From NCBI RefSeq assembly GCF_000226115.1, contig NC_016458.1, positions 6,792,001 to 6,856,000 of the forward strand: a stretch of 64,000 bases of DNA, written 5' to 3'. The stretch comes from Thermothielavioides terrestris NRRL 8126 (Eukaryota > Ascomycota > Sordariomycetes > Sordariales > Chaetomiaceae). The position numbers were made by a program, and so were the translations under genes. Shown here piece by piece: positions 44,418 through 55,495 of the stretch (its first letter is position 1; each line of letters opens with the position of its first letter). The notes below the pieces were generated by a model. It did not search any database, was not told the DNA's origin, and was given only the letters and a program-made list of their open reading frames with translations.

Positions 44418-45127
44418 GGAGCTGCTCGATCGGTGCTGTACGTGTGGGAGTAGTGGAGTGATGAATGAGATACCCCGTTGAGTTGACACATCTTGTCCGC
44501 GTGCTTCGTCGTCGAGTTCGTAATATTATCAATGGTGACGCGATATGGATAATACTGCACTATACGTACAGAAACTGCTCACCACGTTTGTTGAAATCTC
44601 TCATCGCAACATTATGCCACCGGCGCCCATCCTGGAGATGGCCTACATTGCAACCTCGACCTCCCGTTCGCTCCCTCCAGCCTGAACTATACGATACTCT
44701 GCAAGCCAAAAGACTACGACGTAACAGAGATATTGCCAGCTCAAAACTCGTATGCCAACCCCAAACGCCAGAACTAGTATGTGAACGAGTTGTTGAGTAA
44801 CAATGCACTCACAAGATGCGATGCCATGGCATACCCATCCGCCCCATCCGACTTATGTACCAATGCTAGAAAAAGCGGGAGAAAAAAAGAAAAAGAAAAT
44901 TAGAAAAAACGAAAGGTACTACAAAATGCCCTCACAGTACGTTCATTACTAGCGCTTCTTCACGCCTATACCCTACGCCGGCAGGTCCATCGTATACCGT
45001 CCCTCACCCACCTCTACCTACACCTACCCCCCTCCCTCCTCACGCTCAGCCACAGCACAGCCCAGCACAGCAGAGCACAACCACCCGACCACGCGGCCTC
45101 GCCAATCAACCCCAATGCCAGCCAAAA
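44418..45127. other. Convergent intergenic stretch
   Basis: These 710 bases lie between convergent SEN34 and the RING membrane protein and are AT-richer than the genes. No gene was recognised. Confidence 0.45.
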
Positions 45128-48100
45128 TCACGGCACATAGATGCGACTGAAGCTGATGACCTCGCGGCGGCAGCAGACGCACTTGTCGAAGTTGTTCATG
45201 GCCAGCGAGACGCGGCAGTCGTCGCACAGGCTGAGGCAGCGGCACGGCCAGACGATGATGGTGCGCGGCGCGCTCTGGCAGACGACGCACTGCGGGCCGT
45301 CGGGGCCGAGGCCGGCGGCGCCCGTCGCCCAGGTCGAGTTGGCGGCGGCGGCGGAGGTTGATGGTGGGGAGGAGGATGCGGATGAGGGTGAGAGTGGTGG
45401 TGGTGGTCGCGGTCCGGCTTTGGACGCTGCTGCAGCGCGGCGGCGCGAGAGCAAGAGCTGCTCGAGCACGCGGGCTTCTTCCTCGGGCGTCATCTTTTCT
45501 GGCGGGTGGGGTCCGAACTGGCCGGCCGTGTGCGCCATGACGGCCTGCTTGTTGGTAAGCAGAACTTGGGTGCGCTGGCGTTGCAGTTGTTGCCTGAACC
45601 GGGAGCGGGTTACGATGCCATCGCTGCTGAGGTGCGCGGCCAGGGCGCGGGCTTCGTCGCGGTCTTCAGGGCTCTGGGGGTCGAGCAGCCGGGCAAGATC
45701 GGCGGCTGCGACAGGGGTGTCGAGAAGGGGGGTAGATTCGCGGGAGGCGACGGTAGATGCTACGGCCGAGCCGAAGGACGTCGGAGCCGGGCAGCTCTGT
45801 GTCGGGGTGCGCTGACCGTCGTCGAGCGTTTCGTCCTCGCCGTGGTCCGACTCCCAGTCAAGCTCGCTCGCGGTCTCGGTTGTTGAGATGACGCTAGTGG
45901 TGTCCTCAAAGTCCTGGTCGTCGGTGCCGTCATCCGGGTTTCGAGAAGCAGGCGGCGCGTAGTCCCCGCTCGAGTCCCTGTCACCCCACCAGCCGCCTTG
46001 GAGAAAATAGCTGTACAGCCTCGAGTCGACCTCTGCCTCGTCCACATGCGAGTTCCCCTGACTGGCGTCGTCGACCGCGGGACCATGGTCCATCCGCCGG
46101 CGGAGTTCGGCCTCCACGTCGACCTGGTCAGTCTTGGGAATAGCAAAGAAAATGTTCTCTTCTCCAGGGGCCGACAAGACGTCGATGTTCAGGCCGCGAC
46201 CGTCGCGCCCAGACTTCTTCTTGGACGACGGCTCGGTTTTGGGTCTCTGCGACAGCCCTCGTAGCCACCGAGGGGGCGTACGCAAGCCAAGAATCGCCAT
46301 GGCTCTGATTGTGAACAGCGCCCAGACGACCAGAGCTAGCCTGCCGATATGCAGCACGTAGTCGAAAGCTACTAGCCACCTGGAGCTCCGCTCCGCGGCG
46401 CCCACGCCGTCCCGAGCCCTCCTTCCGGATACGGCGGTCTTGGGGATTTGCTGTGCAGCTTTCTCCCTCGCGTAGCCGCTCATAGGATTTAGCTGCCCGT
46501 CCTTGACATCCTTGACGGGAACGAGGCCGATCGTCCCCACTGAATCAAATCGGGAACCCGGGACTCCACCGCCAATCCACTGCATCCTGAGCTCCTCCAG
46601 CTCGCGAAATCTATCATCCTCCAGCCAGGTGTATTGTTTCAAGTTCACTTGGTGGTCCTCGTTGAGGTAGACGGCCTCGCTCGCCATGGTTATGGCACCG
46701 AAGCCGGCGCGGAGAAGAGCAGTGTAGAAGTCCATATCCATCCGGATACGGATATCGGAGAGCGATACGTTGGCTTGCATGTTGGCGTGAGCACGGACAA
46801 GGCGTTGCCGTAGACTGAGCCGCTCGCTTCCGGTGGATCCTTCAGGTGTAGCGATGGCTGACAGGGTGAGAGCCGCGGCATAAACCAGTCCGCAGGCATA
46901 GATGCCCAACAAGATGAGGATGTGGGGGATGAAGCCAATTATGCAGACGGTCGGGAATCTCAACAGCCCTTGAGCTGACGGGTCGTCGACGGAGAAGGTC
47001 AGGGCGCTCCAAAAGATGCTCGCCATGAAGCAAAGGCCCCAGAAGCCGGTGCTGACAAGGCGGAGCTTTGGTTGCAGGTTGAAAACGCCGAGGATGTGGC
47101 TTGTCGCATGGCTCATGGCGGAGAAGAAGGCAACCAGGAGGACCTCCGGGGGCGTGTTTACCCGCCCCATAATCATGGACCTAGTAAGCGCAATCTTGGA
47201 GCCGAGCGCCGCTTGAGAGGTGGCAGTGACGTTGCTGAAGAGACCCCATCCCAGCTGGTTACCGATAGCAGCCTCCGCCTCGGCAAAGGCCAAAGAGTGC
47301 TCGAACAGCGTCATCCCCGTCTGGGCAGCCACCGGACGGCCCTGGACTGCGCAAGAGAGCACCTCGATGAACTGGCTGAGACAGAGCGTTCCAAACAGCG
47401 GCCAAAGCCGGGAAAGGGAGCCAACCAATTCAGACTGTTCCCGGTCGTCCCACGGGATCATCTTCACGGAGCGGCAGGACTGCTCGTCAGTTGCGCCGAG
47501 TAAGAGGGACGAGCTCAGCCCGTGGAGGAAGCCATTCTTCTGCGAAAACATGAGGTCGGAACTCTTGCTTGCGTTGGCCCATCGCAGCTCGGCAAAGTCG
47601 GCAGAGGTCTGGCATTGGATCGATTGCAGCAGCCTGCGGGCTTGGAAGAGAAGGAGCAAGATGGGGCCGATGCGCATGAGCAGACGGATGGGCCATCGAA
47701 GCCGGAGCCGCCGACGGGTGGCAGCGAAAATATGGGTACGGTTGAGGATGACGGCCATGGCAATGCAGCACAGCGCCCATTTGCTAGTCGCGTAACTCAG
47801 GACACCTCCTAGGCCCCTTGCGCCCTCCATCGAGAATCGCGATACGAAGGCGTTTGGATCCTGGGAGGCGGTGGAAGCGGCGCCGGCAGCGGCAGCAGAG
47901 GCGGCGGACATGGGGACGGAAGAAGCAGGCGCGGAGGATTCGGTGAGGACTTCGACAACCTCACCCGCAGGCCCCACGGTGGCGGAGAAGAGGAGATGGT
48001 CGGCATCGGTAGGATCGGGCACGACTCGCTGGCCGAAGCCGTCAATGGCGTCGGGAAACGAGATGAAGGAGCCCAGTCTGCCGAGCTTCATGACCATGCG

Positions 48101-48268
48101 AGGCCCCGCCCACACAAGGTCCTCGAGCGACGGCGCCAGGCGGGACACATTCACTGCGCGTCCGAAGTGCTGAGCCGTCCATAATGTGAAGTTGCGCCAG
48201 GCACTCACGTTTCCCAGGGCCCGAGGGGCGGTGAGCGCCACGGTTTTTGGGAGAGCCGCGGTGTCCAT
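45128..48268 (-). CDS. Multi-pass membrane RING-finger E3 ligase, Asi1/Asi3-like
   Basis: A single exon encodes 1046 residues. At least six hydrophobic segments are visible (for example WALCCIAMAVIL, IGPILLLLF, VLLVAFFSAM, LCFMASIFWSALTF, VCIIGFIPHILILLGIYACG and LALVVWALFTIRAMAIL). They are followed by a long acidic/Ser-rich linker and a C-terminal RING at about residues 990-1040: CVVCQSAPRTIIVWPCRCLS, CDDCR and CVCCRRE. This layout (membrane domain first, atypical RING at the extreme C-terminus) is that of yeast Asi1/Asi3, which work at the inner nuclear membrane in protein quality control and SPS amino-acid signalling. The location and substrates here are inferred. The start Met is at 48268. 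Confidence 0.82.
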   Translation of the reverse strand: MDTAALPKTVALTAPRALGNVSAWRNFTLWTAQHFGRAVNVSRLAPSLEDLVWAGPRMVMKLGRLGSFISFPDAIDGFGQRVVPDPTDADHLLFSATVGPAGEVVEVLTESSAPASSVPMSAASAAAAGAASTASQDPNAFVSRFSMEGARGLGGVLSYATSKWALCCIAMAVILNRTHIFAATRRRLRLRWPIRLLMRIGPILLLLFQARRLLQSIQCQTSADFAELRWANASKSSDLMFSQKNGFLHGLSSSLLLGATDEQSCRSVKMIPWDDREQSELVGSLSRLWPLFGTLCLSQFIEVLSCAVQGRPVAAQTGMTLFEHSLAFAEAEAAIGNQLGWGLFSNVTATSQAALGSKIALTRSMIMGRVNTPPEVLLVAFFSAMSHATSHILGVFNLQPKLRLVSTGFWGLCFMASIFWSALTFSVDDPSAQGLLRFPTVCIIGFIPHILILLGIYACGLVYAAALTLSAIATPEGSTGSERLSLRQRLVRAHANMQANVSLSDIRIRMDMDFYTALLRAGFGAITMASEAVYLNEDHQVNLKQYTWLEDDRFRELEELRMQWIGGGVPGSRFDSVGTIGLVPVKDVKDGQLNPMSGYAREKAAQQIPKTAVSGRRARDGVGAAERSSRWLVAFDYVLHIGRLALVVWALFTIRAMAILGLRTPPRWLRGLSQRPKTEPSSKKKSGRDGRGLNIDVLSAPGEENIFFAIPKTDQVDVEAELRRRMDHGPAVDDASQGNSHVDEAEVDSRLYSYFLQGGWWGDRDSSGDYAPPASRNPDDGTDDQDFEDTTSVISTTETASELDWESDHGEDETLDDGQRTPTQSCPAPTSFGSAVASTVASRESTPLLDTPVAAADLARLLDPQSPEDRDEARALAAHLSSDGIVTRSRFRQQLQRQRTQVLLTNKQAVMAHTAGQFGPHPPEKMTPEEEARVLEQLLLSRRRAAAASKAGPRPPPPLSPSSASSSPPSTSAAAANSTWATGAAGLGPDGPQCVVCQSAPRTIIVWPCRCLSLCDDCRVSLAMNNFDKCVCCRREVISFSRIYVP

Positions 48269-48846
48269 GATTGATCATTGAAGTTGACTACTGTGGACGG
48301 CTGTATATGTATTGTCGTGGACACACACGACCGCAACCCGACGACCCGGGTCGGTCCGGGAGGCGCAAGCGGAGAGCACAGCACCGGTGCTGGTCGGGCT
48401 GGCGACAAAAGAAAGTAACTAAACGGAAGGCGTATGCACACAACCTCGAGGTGTTGCGTATGCGCGGTTTGGGAACTAATCGCCCATTGTAAAAGTGAAA
48501 TTATGTATGGTCTGGCATGTGTCGAGATGCGGCTCGGGAGTTTGTTGGATCGCGCCTGTGACGCTTGAATGCTGGGGGCATGTTATCCTGGTTATCATTT
48601 CCCTGGCTGCAGTGGTGGGGCCATGGTCATGACATGCAGCACGCCACAGTGCCCAGTGCAGCCCCACGCCAGCTGCCCAGGTACGGATTAGTTAGCGTTA
48701 CCAAAGTTGGCATTGGTCGGCTTGGCAGAGTTTACTGTGGTACTTGAAGATGAGGGCAGTTTGGAGCCTCAACACTGCTCCTTTCTCTTCTGAGAACTCA
48801 ATCCGCTCCATCATAACCGTCCACGACGGCGCAGAAGCAAGGGAAA
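48269..48846. promoter_or_regulatory. Divergent promoter RING protein / U1A-like gene
   Basis: These 578 bases separate two divergent genes. No specific binding site was assigned, and no reading frame resembles a protein. Confidence 0.4.
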
Positions 48847-49741
48847 ATGGCTTCATCACAGCCGCCCATCGCTACGTATGTGTCATTGCACTCCGACACA
48901 TACAAGGCAGCCCTCTCGTCGACTGGCAGGCCCGACTAACCGCCCACCTGGCAGTGTCTACGTCCGGAATCTGGAAGAGCGCGTCAAGCCCGAGCCGCTC
49001 AAGCAAGCGCTGCGCGCCGTCTTTTCCGAATATGGCAATGTGATTGACATCGTGGCCAAGACCAACCTCAAGGCGAAAGGGCAGGCCTTCGTCGTCTTCG
49101 ACAAGCCCGAGTCGGCGCTCGCTGCCATTGAGGAAGTGCAGGGCTTCGAGCTCTTTGAGAAGCCAATGCAGGTCGCACTGGCACGCACGCGGAGCGATGC
49201 CACCGTGATGCTGCACGGCACTGAGGAGGAGTTCGACGCGCACAAGCGCCGGCGCATGGCCGAGAAGGGTACCTTCTATCTTTCCTTCCCCCACCGTCTG
49301 TCTCCTCAGGTCGTCGCCCGCTAACGGCCCACCCCAGACAAAAAGAAGGCCCTCGAGTCCGCCGAAGAGCAGAAGCGCCTCAAGCGGCCCATGCCGGGCG
49401 CGGGTGCCGAGGTAGGCGCCCGTCCAGCCAAAAACGCCCGCGGCGCCGGGCTCAAGGCCACCGGAGCCGGCCCGGCGGCCGTCGTCCCCGACGAGTACCT
49501 GCCGCCCAACCGGATCTTGTTCGTGCAGAACCTGCCCGACGACTTCGACAAGGACGCCCTCACCGCCATCTTTGGCCACTTCGAGGGCTTCCGCGAAGTC
49601 CGTACGGTGCCGGGTCGCAGTGGGATTGCGTTTGTGGAGTATGAGACCGAGGCTGGCGCCATCACTGCCAAGGAGAACACCGCCGGAATGGCGCTGAAAG
49701 GCGGCGAGAAGATAATGAAGGTTACCTACCAGCGGCAGTAA
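48847..49741 (+). CDS. U1A/U2B''-type snRNP protein with two RRMs
   Basis: Exons are 48847..48875, 48955..49268 and 49338..49741, giving 248 residues. RRM1 (about residues 10-88) contains VYVRNLEERVK as RNP2-like and KGQAFVVFDK as RNP1. The linker is basic and Gly/Ala-rich. RRM2 (about 168-245) contains ILFVQNLPDDFD and GIAFVEYETE. The spacing and sequence are those of the U1A/U2B''/SNF family that binds U1 or U2 snRNA stem-loops in the spliceosome. Fungi often have a single protein, so the U1A versus U2B'' assignment is open. Splice sites are GTATGT...CAG and GTACCT...CAG. The product starts MASSQPPIAT. Confidence 0.9.
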
Positions 49742-50006
49742 AGCTTGGAGGGCATCAGGAAGGCGCATTTGGTTCGGTTCAAGGGGAGATCTGCACTTCT
49801 AGGTCAGGCGTTGGGTTTAGGGGTCTCGCACATCTCATTCGAACAGGACCTCATTAATGAGCCAAGGGGAAGAGGTTGATACCCAGTGCAATAAAAAAGC
49901 AAGCAACTAACTCCGACATTCGCCCATGCCTGTCAAAACGAGGGATTGCCCAATAGCTCTACCCACAATCGATCCAACAGCCTGTACAAATTGGTATATA
50001 GAACCA

Positions 50007-51271
50007 CTAAAAGATGATATCCTCGTCCTCTTCGGCAGCTAGAATATCCGCCGGCCCCGATGCTTCTTCTGGCTCTGGTGCTTGGTTCTCTTGCCCTCTC
50101 GCCGCCTGCTCCTCTTTGATTCTCTTTCTCTCGGCATCTGCCGCGGCAGTGTCTCGCTGCTTCTTGTTTGCCACCTGGGTGAAGTCAGCAGACGGCCCCT
50201 GAGGGTACGGCAAATCGTGGGCGGGCGTACCTTCTTGAGTCTGTAGAACTCTTCTCTGTCGAGCTCGTCGAGTTCCGAGTTGATATCTGCTTTGCATTAG
50301 TGGCCAGACGTTTCTCTTGACGAAGAAAAGACTCGCCGGTTCCTTACATTTGATGGTGTTTTCCGTCCTCGGAATAATGACATGCTCGCTGCCTGCTGTT
50401 AGAGAGAACCATCACCACCACCTATTCCCAATGATCGACTCACATGGCATTCACTACGTCCCCCCCGTTAGCAATCACTAACTCAATTCGCCATACACAC
50501 ACAACACCCCAGGAAAAAGCCAAGACTCACCTCTCCGATTAACCACCTTGATGACCTCATCCAAAATGACAAACGCGGTCTGCAGACTAGCCAGCTCGAC
50601 CAGGGCCTCGACGGCGCGCGCGTACGTCTCGCGGCACCGCTGCACCTGCTGGCCGCCCTTGCCGAGGCCCGTCATGGCGAAGTCGTTGTTGCCCTCGGTC
50701 AGGTAGCTCTCGAAGGCGGGCAGCAGCACGCCCGACACGTTCTCCTGCCGCGCGCGGATGCGGAAGCGCGCCGCCTTGGCCGACTCCTGGATCTGGTACC
50801 CGATGTTGCCGCCCACCGCGTACGTCACCTCGGCGAGCGACAGCGACGCGATCTGCATCACGCGGCCCATCTTACGCTTGGCTTCGTCGATGCGCCGGGT
50901 TATTTCTGCGAGAGGAGAGGGGGGGAGCGGGGCGTGAGCTTAGGTCATGGTCATTGTGGACTGGAGTTTATTTACCTCGGAAGCGTCTAGCGAGAGCAAG
51001 TTCTGTTAGTCGTAGGTACGACAGGCGGGGGGAGGAGCGGGGGAGGAAGGGGACGGGAGGAGAGGGAGGGTTCGTACTTGGTTAGAGCTTCGCTCTTTCT
51101 CTTTAGCAAGCTGTGCCCTGTCTCGGCGCCCTTGAGCTTTGCCTTCATTAGACCTAACGATTGCCGCGTCGGGAAGACAGCTTCCCGGTCCTGTCTTCTC
51201 CGTCAGCCATGACATCCTATGGTGGGGGTTCGCCAACGCGAGTTGGATCAGCATACCCCTGCGCCCGACAT
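50007..51271 (-). CDS. VMA8: V-type H+-ATPase subunit D (VMA8), eight exons including two microexons
   Basis: Subunit D is the central rotor stalk of the vacuolar proton pump. Exons are 51271..51257, 51190..51078, 50986..50976 (11 bases), 50905..50531, 50453..50444 (10 bases), 50389..50349, 50286..50231 and 50174..50007, giving 262 residues. Conservation fixes the structure: MSGAG/DREAVFPTRQSLGL, ALTK/RFRE/ITRRIDEAKRK, VVNRR/VNAI/EHVIIPRTENTIKY. Each microexon is flanked by GT donors, AG acceptors and CTAAC-like branch sites and is needed to keep frame and conserved residues. The C-terminal about 55 residues are charged and variable, as in other fungi. It diverges from SYF1 across a MITE-bearing promoter. 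Confidence 0.93.
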
Positions 51272-51560
51272 TGTCGCTTGTTTTAGTGAAGGACCGGCCT
51301 GGAATAAAGAGGGAGGATATCCGATCAGGAATTGGGTTTTTCGCAAGCAATGAGGTAGGGTCTTGACTGCCGAAGTCGGTAACTCGACCAGTCAGCGGAG
51401 CTTGGATGGATGGAGCTTCCAGGTTGGGACGCTGACGGTGAGGCTGCAGCTCGCAACCAACTGCCCGACACTGAGGGACCCGCCTAAGGGCGGCCCTTTC
51501 AGCGGCCTGCCCCACCAAACCTCGATCCCCGGCTTCCCGCCCGCCTTGGGAGCTTTGGGG

Positions 51561-51966
51561 ATTAATTGCTGGATCTTAAAGAGGTCCCGCCAAGACTAAT
51601 TTCGGCCAATTGTCGGCAATGTTTTTACAACGTCAGTACCCTGCCAAGACCGCTACGGGGTTTGCACTATCGCCAAGGGTTAGTTCGCCGGGGGTACGGG
51701 GGGCGGCGCCAGCCCCCCGCTGGTTAGGGTGAGGGTTATAGTTAGGGTGAGGGTCAAGGTTAGGGTGCGGGTTAACTTCGTTTTCTTTTTTTTCAATTTG
51801 GTTGAGGTTTCGCGAAGTTGCTGCTACGAGTCTTTGCAATTCTTCGTTGTTGATGTTGCTCGAAGTCGTGGCGACCCCGCTCCCTCGCGGCAATTTGTAA
51901 ATACTTGTAAGCGGTAGGTTCCGAAATTAGTCTTGGCGGGACCTCTTTAAGAATAACCGATTAATT
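51561..51966. mobile_element. MITE-like element with 32-bp perfect terminal inverted repeats and telomere-like core
   Basis: Bases 51574-51605 and 51921-51952 are exact reverse complements (both ends read CTTAAAGAGGTCCCGCC inward). A weaker match extends outwards to ATTAAT at both ends (51561 and 51961-51966). The interior has a GC-rich hairpin-like block (about 51690-51720), degenerate TTAGGG repeats (51723-51775) and no coding frame. TA or TTAA occurs at the repeat edge on both sides, so the target duplication could be either; the transposase family is not decided. Confidence 0.8.
51723..51775 (+). repeat. Degenerate interstitial telomere-like repeat (TTAGGG variants)
   Basis: About nine consecutive hexamers read TTAGGG, TGAGGG, TTATAG, TTAGGG, TGAGGG, TCAAGG, TTAGGG, TGCGGG. 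TTAGGG is the telomere repeat of filamentous fungi. The tract lies inside the inverted-repeat element at 51561-51966, far from any chromosome end visible here. Confidence 0.75.
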
Positions 51967-52237
51967 CCCTCCTAATGTGGTCCAAGCGCCCTGTGTTACG
52001 TCCCTCGACCCCAAGCGCGCCCAATTGCCAGACCTCGAACATCGCAGCACGGAAAGCCGAGCAACTTCGTCGTTGCTGTCCCGCCGTCGTCTGTGCAACC
52101 TTTCCTAAGAATTACGGCAGTGATGTCACGGAAACGCGCTATCTAAGTTTCTCCTCTCTCTTCTCCTCCCCGCCTTCTGGAGCATCGAAGCCTCCAACCG
52201 AGTCCTCGTGGCCACACGACGACGACGCGTGGATACG

Positions 52238-54818
52238 ATGGGTGCAAGCCTTCCCTCCAGCCGCCAGCCAGACCTGGCTCTGGTCGTACGTTGCCGGCCC
52301 GTCCGTCTATCCATGTCTCGAGTTGCTAACGCCCTCTTGCAGTCCGAGGACGACTTCCCCTACGAGCAAGATATCCGACGCAATCCGGGAAGCACCAAAC
52401 CGTGGCTGGCCTACATCGAATACAAGCTTCAGCATGGCACGGTACAGGAGCAAGCGTTCGTCATGGAGAGGGCATGCGTCCAGCTGCCCCGGTCGTACAA
52501 GTTGTGGAAGATGGTAAGCCTCCCCTCCACGCGGCCGAAGAGTAATTAGCCCTAACGCCCAGCAGTATCTTCTATTCAGGACCAAGCACGTCTCCAAGCT
52601 GAACGCCGCCATCTTTGCTGCCGAATACCAGAAAGTGAACGCCCTGTTCGAGCGGGCGCTTATCCTTCTCAACAAGATGCCCAGGATATGGGAGATGTAC
52701 CTCAAGTTCCTGATGCAGCAGCCCCTCGTGACTTTCACGCGGCGCGCCTTCGACCGTGCGCTCCGAGCGCTCCCAATCACCCAGCACAACAGGATATGGG
52801 CATTGTACCGGCCGTTCGCGAATTCGGCAGAAGGCATGACGGCAGTCAAGATCTGGCGTCGTTACATGCAGGTCCACCCCGAAGATGCCGAGGACTTCAT
52901 CGAGTTGCTGGTCCAAACGGGGCTGCACACCGAGGCGGTCCACAAGTACATCGAGATCCTCGACAATCCGCGCTTCCGAAGCAAGAACGCCAAGGGGCAC
53001 TACGAGCTCTGGAGCGAAATGGTGGATCTTCTGGTCGAGCACGCTGTCGACATAGAGACGGGCCACGAGACGGGCATCGACGTCGAGGGTATCATCCGGA
53101 GCGGCATCGAACGGTTCAGCGACCAAAGGGGAAAGCTTTGGTGCGGCCTGGCGACTTACTGGATCCGGCGCGGGAACTTCGAGCGCGCGAGGGACGTGTT
53201 CGAGGAGGGCATCACGACCGTCATGACGGTTCGAGACTTCACCCTCGTGTTCGACTCGTACGCCGAATTTGAGGAATCCATCATTGGCGCGTTGATGGAA
53301 GTTGCCTCTGCGCGGGCCGAGAAGGGCGTGGTAGACGAGACGGCCGACTTCGACCTGGACATCCGCATGATGCGCTTCGAGCATCTCATGGACCGTCGGC
53401 CTTTCCTTCTGAACGACGTCCTCCTCCGGCAGAATCCCAACAACGTGGCAGAATGGGAGAAGCGGGTCGCCTTGTGGGGCGACAACAAGGAAGAGGTGGT
53501 TCAGACGTACACGGACGCCATTGCCGCCATCCAGCCCAAGAAGGCGGTCGGCGCATTCCACCAACTATGGGCGAATTACGCCAAGTTCTACGAAAAAGGG
53601 GGGGACTTGCGGAATGCCCGGATCATCATGGAAAAGGCGGTCAAGGTGCCGTTCAAATCGGTAGCCGAGCTGGCTGACATGTGGATCGAATGGGCCGAAA
53701 TGGAGCTGCGGAACGAGAACTTCGACGAAGCCGTCCGGATCATGGCGAAAGCGGTGCAAGCGCCCAAGAGGTCGACGGTAGACTACTTCGACGAGACGCT
53801 ATCGCCGCAGCAACGGGTGCACAAGAGCTGGAAGCTGTGGAGTTTCTATGTCGACCTCGTGGAGAGCGTAGGCTCGCTCGAGGAGACCAGGAAGATCTAC
53901 GAAAGAATATTTGAGCTGCGGATCGCCACGCCGCAGACCGTGGTCAACTACGCAAATCTCCTCGAAGAGCACAAATACTATGAGGAGTCGTTCAAGATAT
54001 ACGAGCGCGGCCTCGACCTCTTCAGCTACCCGGTGGCCTTTGAGCTCTGGAATCTCTACCTGTCAAAGGCGGTCGACCGGAAGATCAGCATCGAGCGACT
54101 GCGAGACCTGTTCGAGCAGGCGGTGCTCGATTGCCCGCCCAAATTCGCCAAGGTCATCTACCTGATGTACGGCAACCTCGAGGAGGAGCGCGGGCTGGCG
54201 CGCCACGCCATGCGCATCTACGAGCGGGCCACGCGCGCCGTTTCGGACGAAGACCGGGCGGACATGTTCAACTTCTACATCACAAAATCGGCATCCAACT
54301 TCGGCCTGCCGTCGACACGCCCCATCTACGAGCGGGCCATCGCGACGCTGCCCGACAACGAGGCACGCGACATGTGCCTCAAGTTCGCCGACATGGAGAA
54401 GAGGCTGGGCGAGATCGACCGGGCGAGGGCCATCTACGGTCACGCGTCGCAGTTCTGCGACCCGCGCACGAACCCCGACTTCTGGGCCAAGTGGGAGGAT
54501 TTTGAGGTCCACCACGGCAACGAGGACACCTTCAAGGAGATGCTGCGCATCAAGCGGAGCGTCCAGGCGCAGTACAACACGGACGTCAACTTCATCGCGT
54601 CGCAGGCGCTTGCCAGGAGTCAACAGCAGAAATCGCAGAACGGCGGCGAGCAAGTCGACCAGGAAGTAGCCGACGCCATGGAGCAGCTGGAGAGGCAGGC
54701 GCGCGCCCCGGCCGGGTTCGTGGCTGCTTCGGAAGGGATCAAGGGAAGCGTCCCCAGCCAGCCAGCCGAGGTCGCCAACCCCGATGCCATCGAGCTCGAC
54801 GAAGATACAAACGAATGA
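52238..54818 (+). CDS. SYF1: Pre-mRNA-splicing factor SYF1 (HAT-repeat protein)
   Basis: SYF1 is a scaffold of the NineTeen (Prp19/CDC5) complex and of activated spliceosomes. Exons are 52238..52285, 52343..52513 and 52566..54818, giving 823 residues. The short first exon ends LALV and joins SEDDFPYEQDI, matching the LYLVSD-DLxYEQD start of SYF1 proteins. HAT repeats run throughout, for example KPWLAYIEYKLQHG, LPRSYKLWKM, KMPRIWEMYLKFLMQQP and HNRIWALYRPFA. The C-terminus has NFIASQALARSQQQKSQN and an acidic tail. Donors are GTACGT and GTAAGC. A TGCTAAC branch precedes exon 2. Confidence 0.94.
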
Positions 54819-55495
54819 CAAGCACCTTTGTTTCCTTTGTTACTCTGGCTGCATGGGGCGTATTGTATTTCCGAAGGGATGCCAACAAGGCAAAACACAC
54901 TCTTATTCTCTAGAAGCGGACGGCGTCGGCAGGATAACTGGACATCTTCAATGGTTATCACTATGATTTGGAATCTTGAGCGGAAAATGCATCGTCATTC
55001 CAACTGCCTACGCCTTGTTTCCCCATCCATCACCTAGGGGACAAGTACGAAAGCACTCTTGTGCCGTTGAGGTTGCCATTCCTCTGTTCCCCGGTGAGCC
55101 TTTCTACCAAAAACAAACTCATCGCTTTCTAAGGCTCCCGAAGGAAGCCCCGAGTCTCAACTTGCCATGCCATGCCATGCCTGCCGAACAAAGTCCACCT
55201 GGCATGAGGCAGATTCTCTCCCCTCAATCCAGCCCGATCCAGCCCAATACAAAAAGAAAATTCTTTCGCCCTTTTCCCCTTTTCTTTCCTCTTGTTTTTT
55301 TATCATTTCTATCCGCCAAACACGACCCAACGCAACCGGATCCATCCAAAGAGCACAACTCTCATCCATCATCCATCATCCCCTTCCTTCTCAACCACAA
55401 CCTACCCAAGAAGCAAGCGCCCAAGGGGGCCAAAAAAGTATCCCCAACGGTTTTATTCAAGTTGGTCGCCGCTACGACGGGCCCGAAAACCGTCC
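54819..55495. other. Convergent intergenic stretch
   Basis: These 677 bases lie between the 3' ends of SYF1 and the small gene at 55496. They are rich in C/T runs and hold no protein-like frame of their own. A 444-codon + frame that starts here is a shadow across the next gene. Confidence 0.45.

Larger units (their letters stand above)
51272..52237. promoter_or_regulatory. Divergent promoter VMA8/SYF1, carrying an inverted-repeat element
   Basis: These 966 bases lie between divergent start codons. About 405 of them (51561-51966) are a terminal-inverted-repeat insertion, described separately. The remaining 290 bases on either side must hold the native promoters. No canonical binding site stood out. 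Confidence 0.5.
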
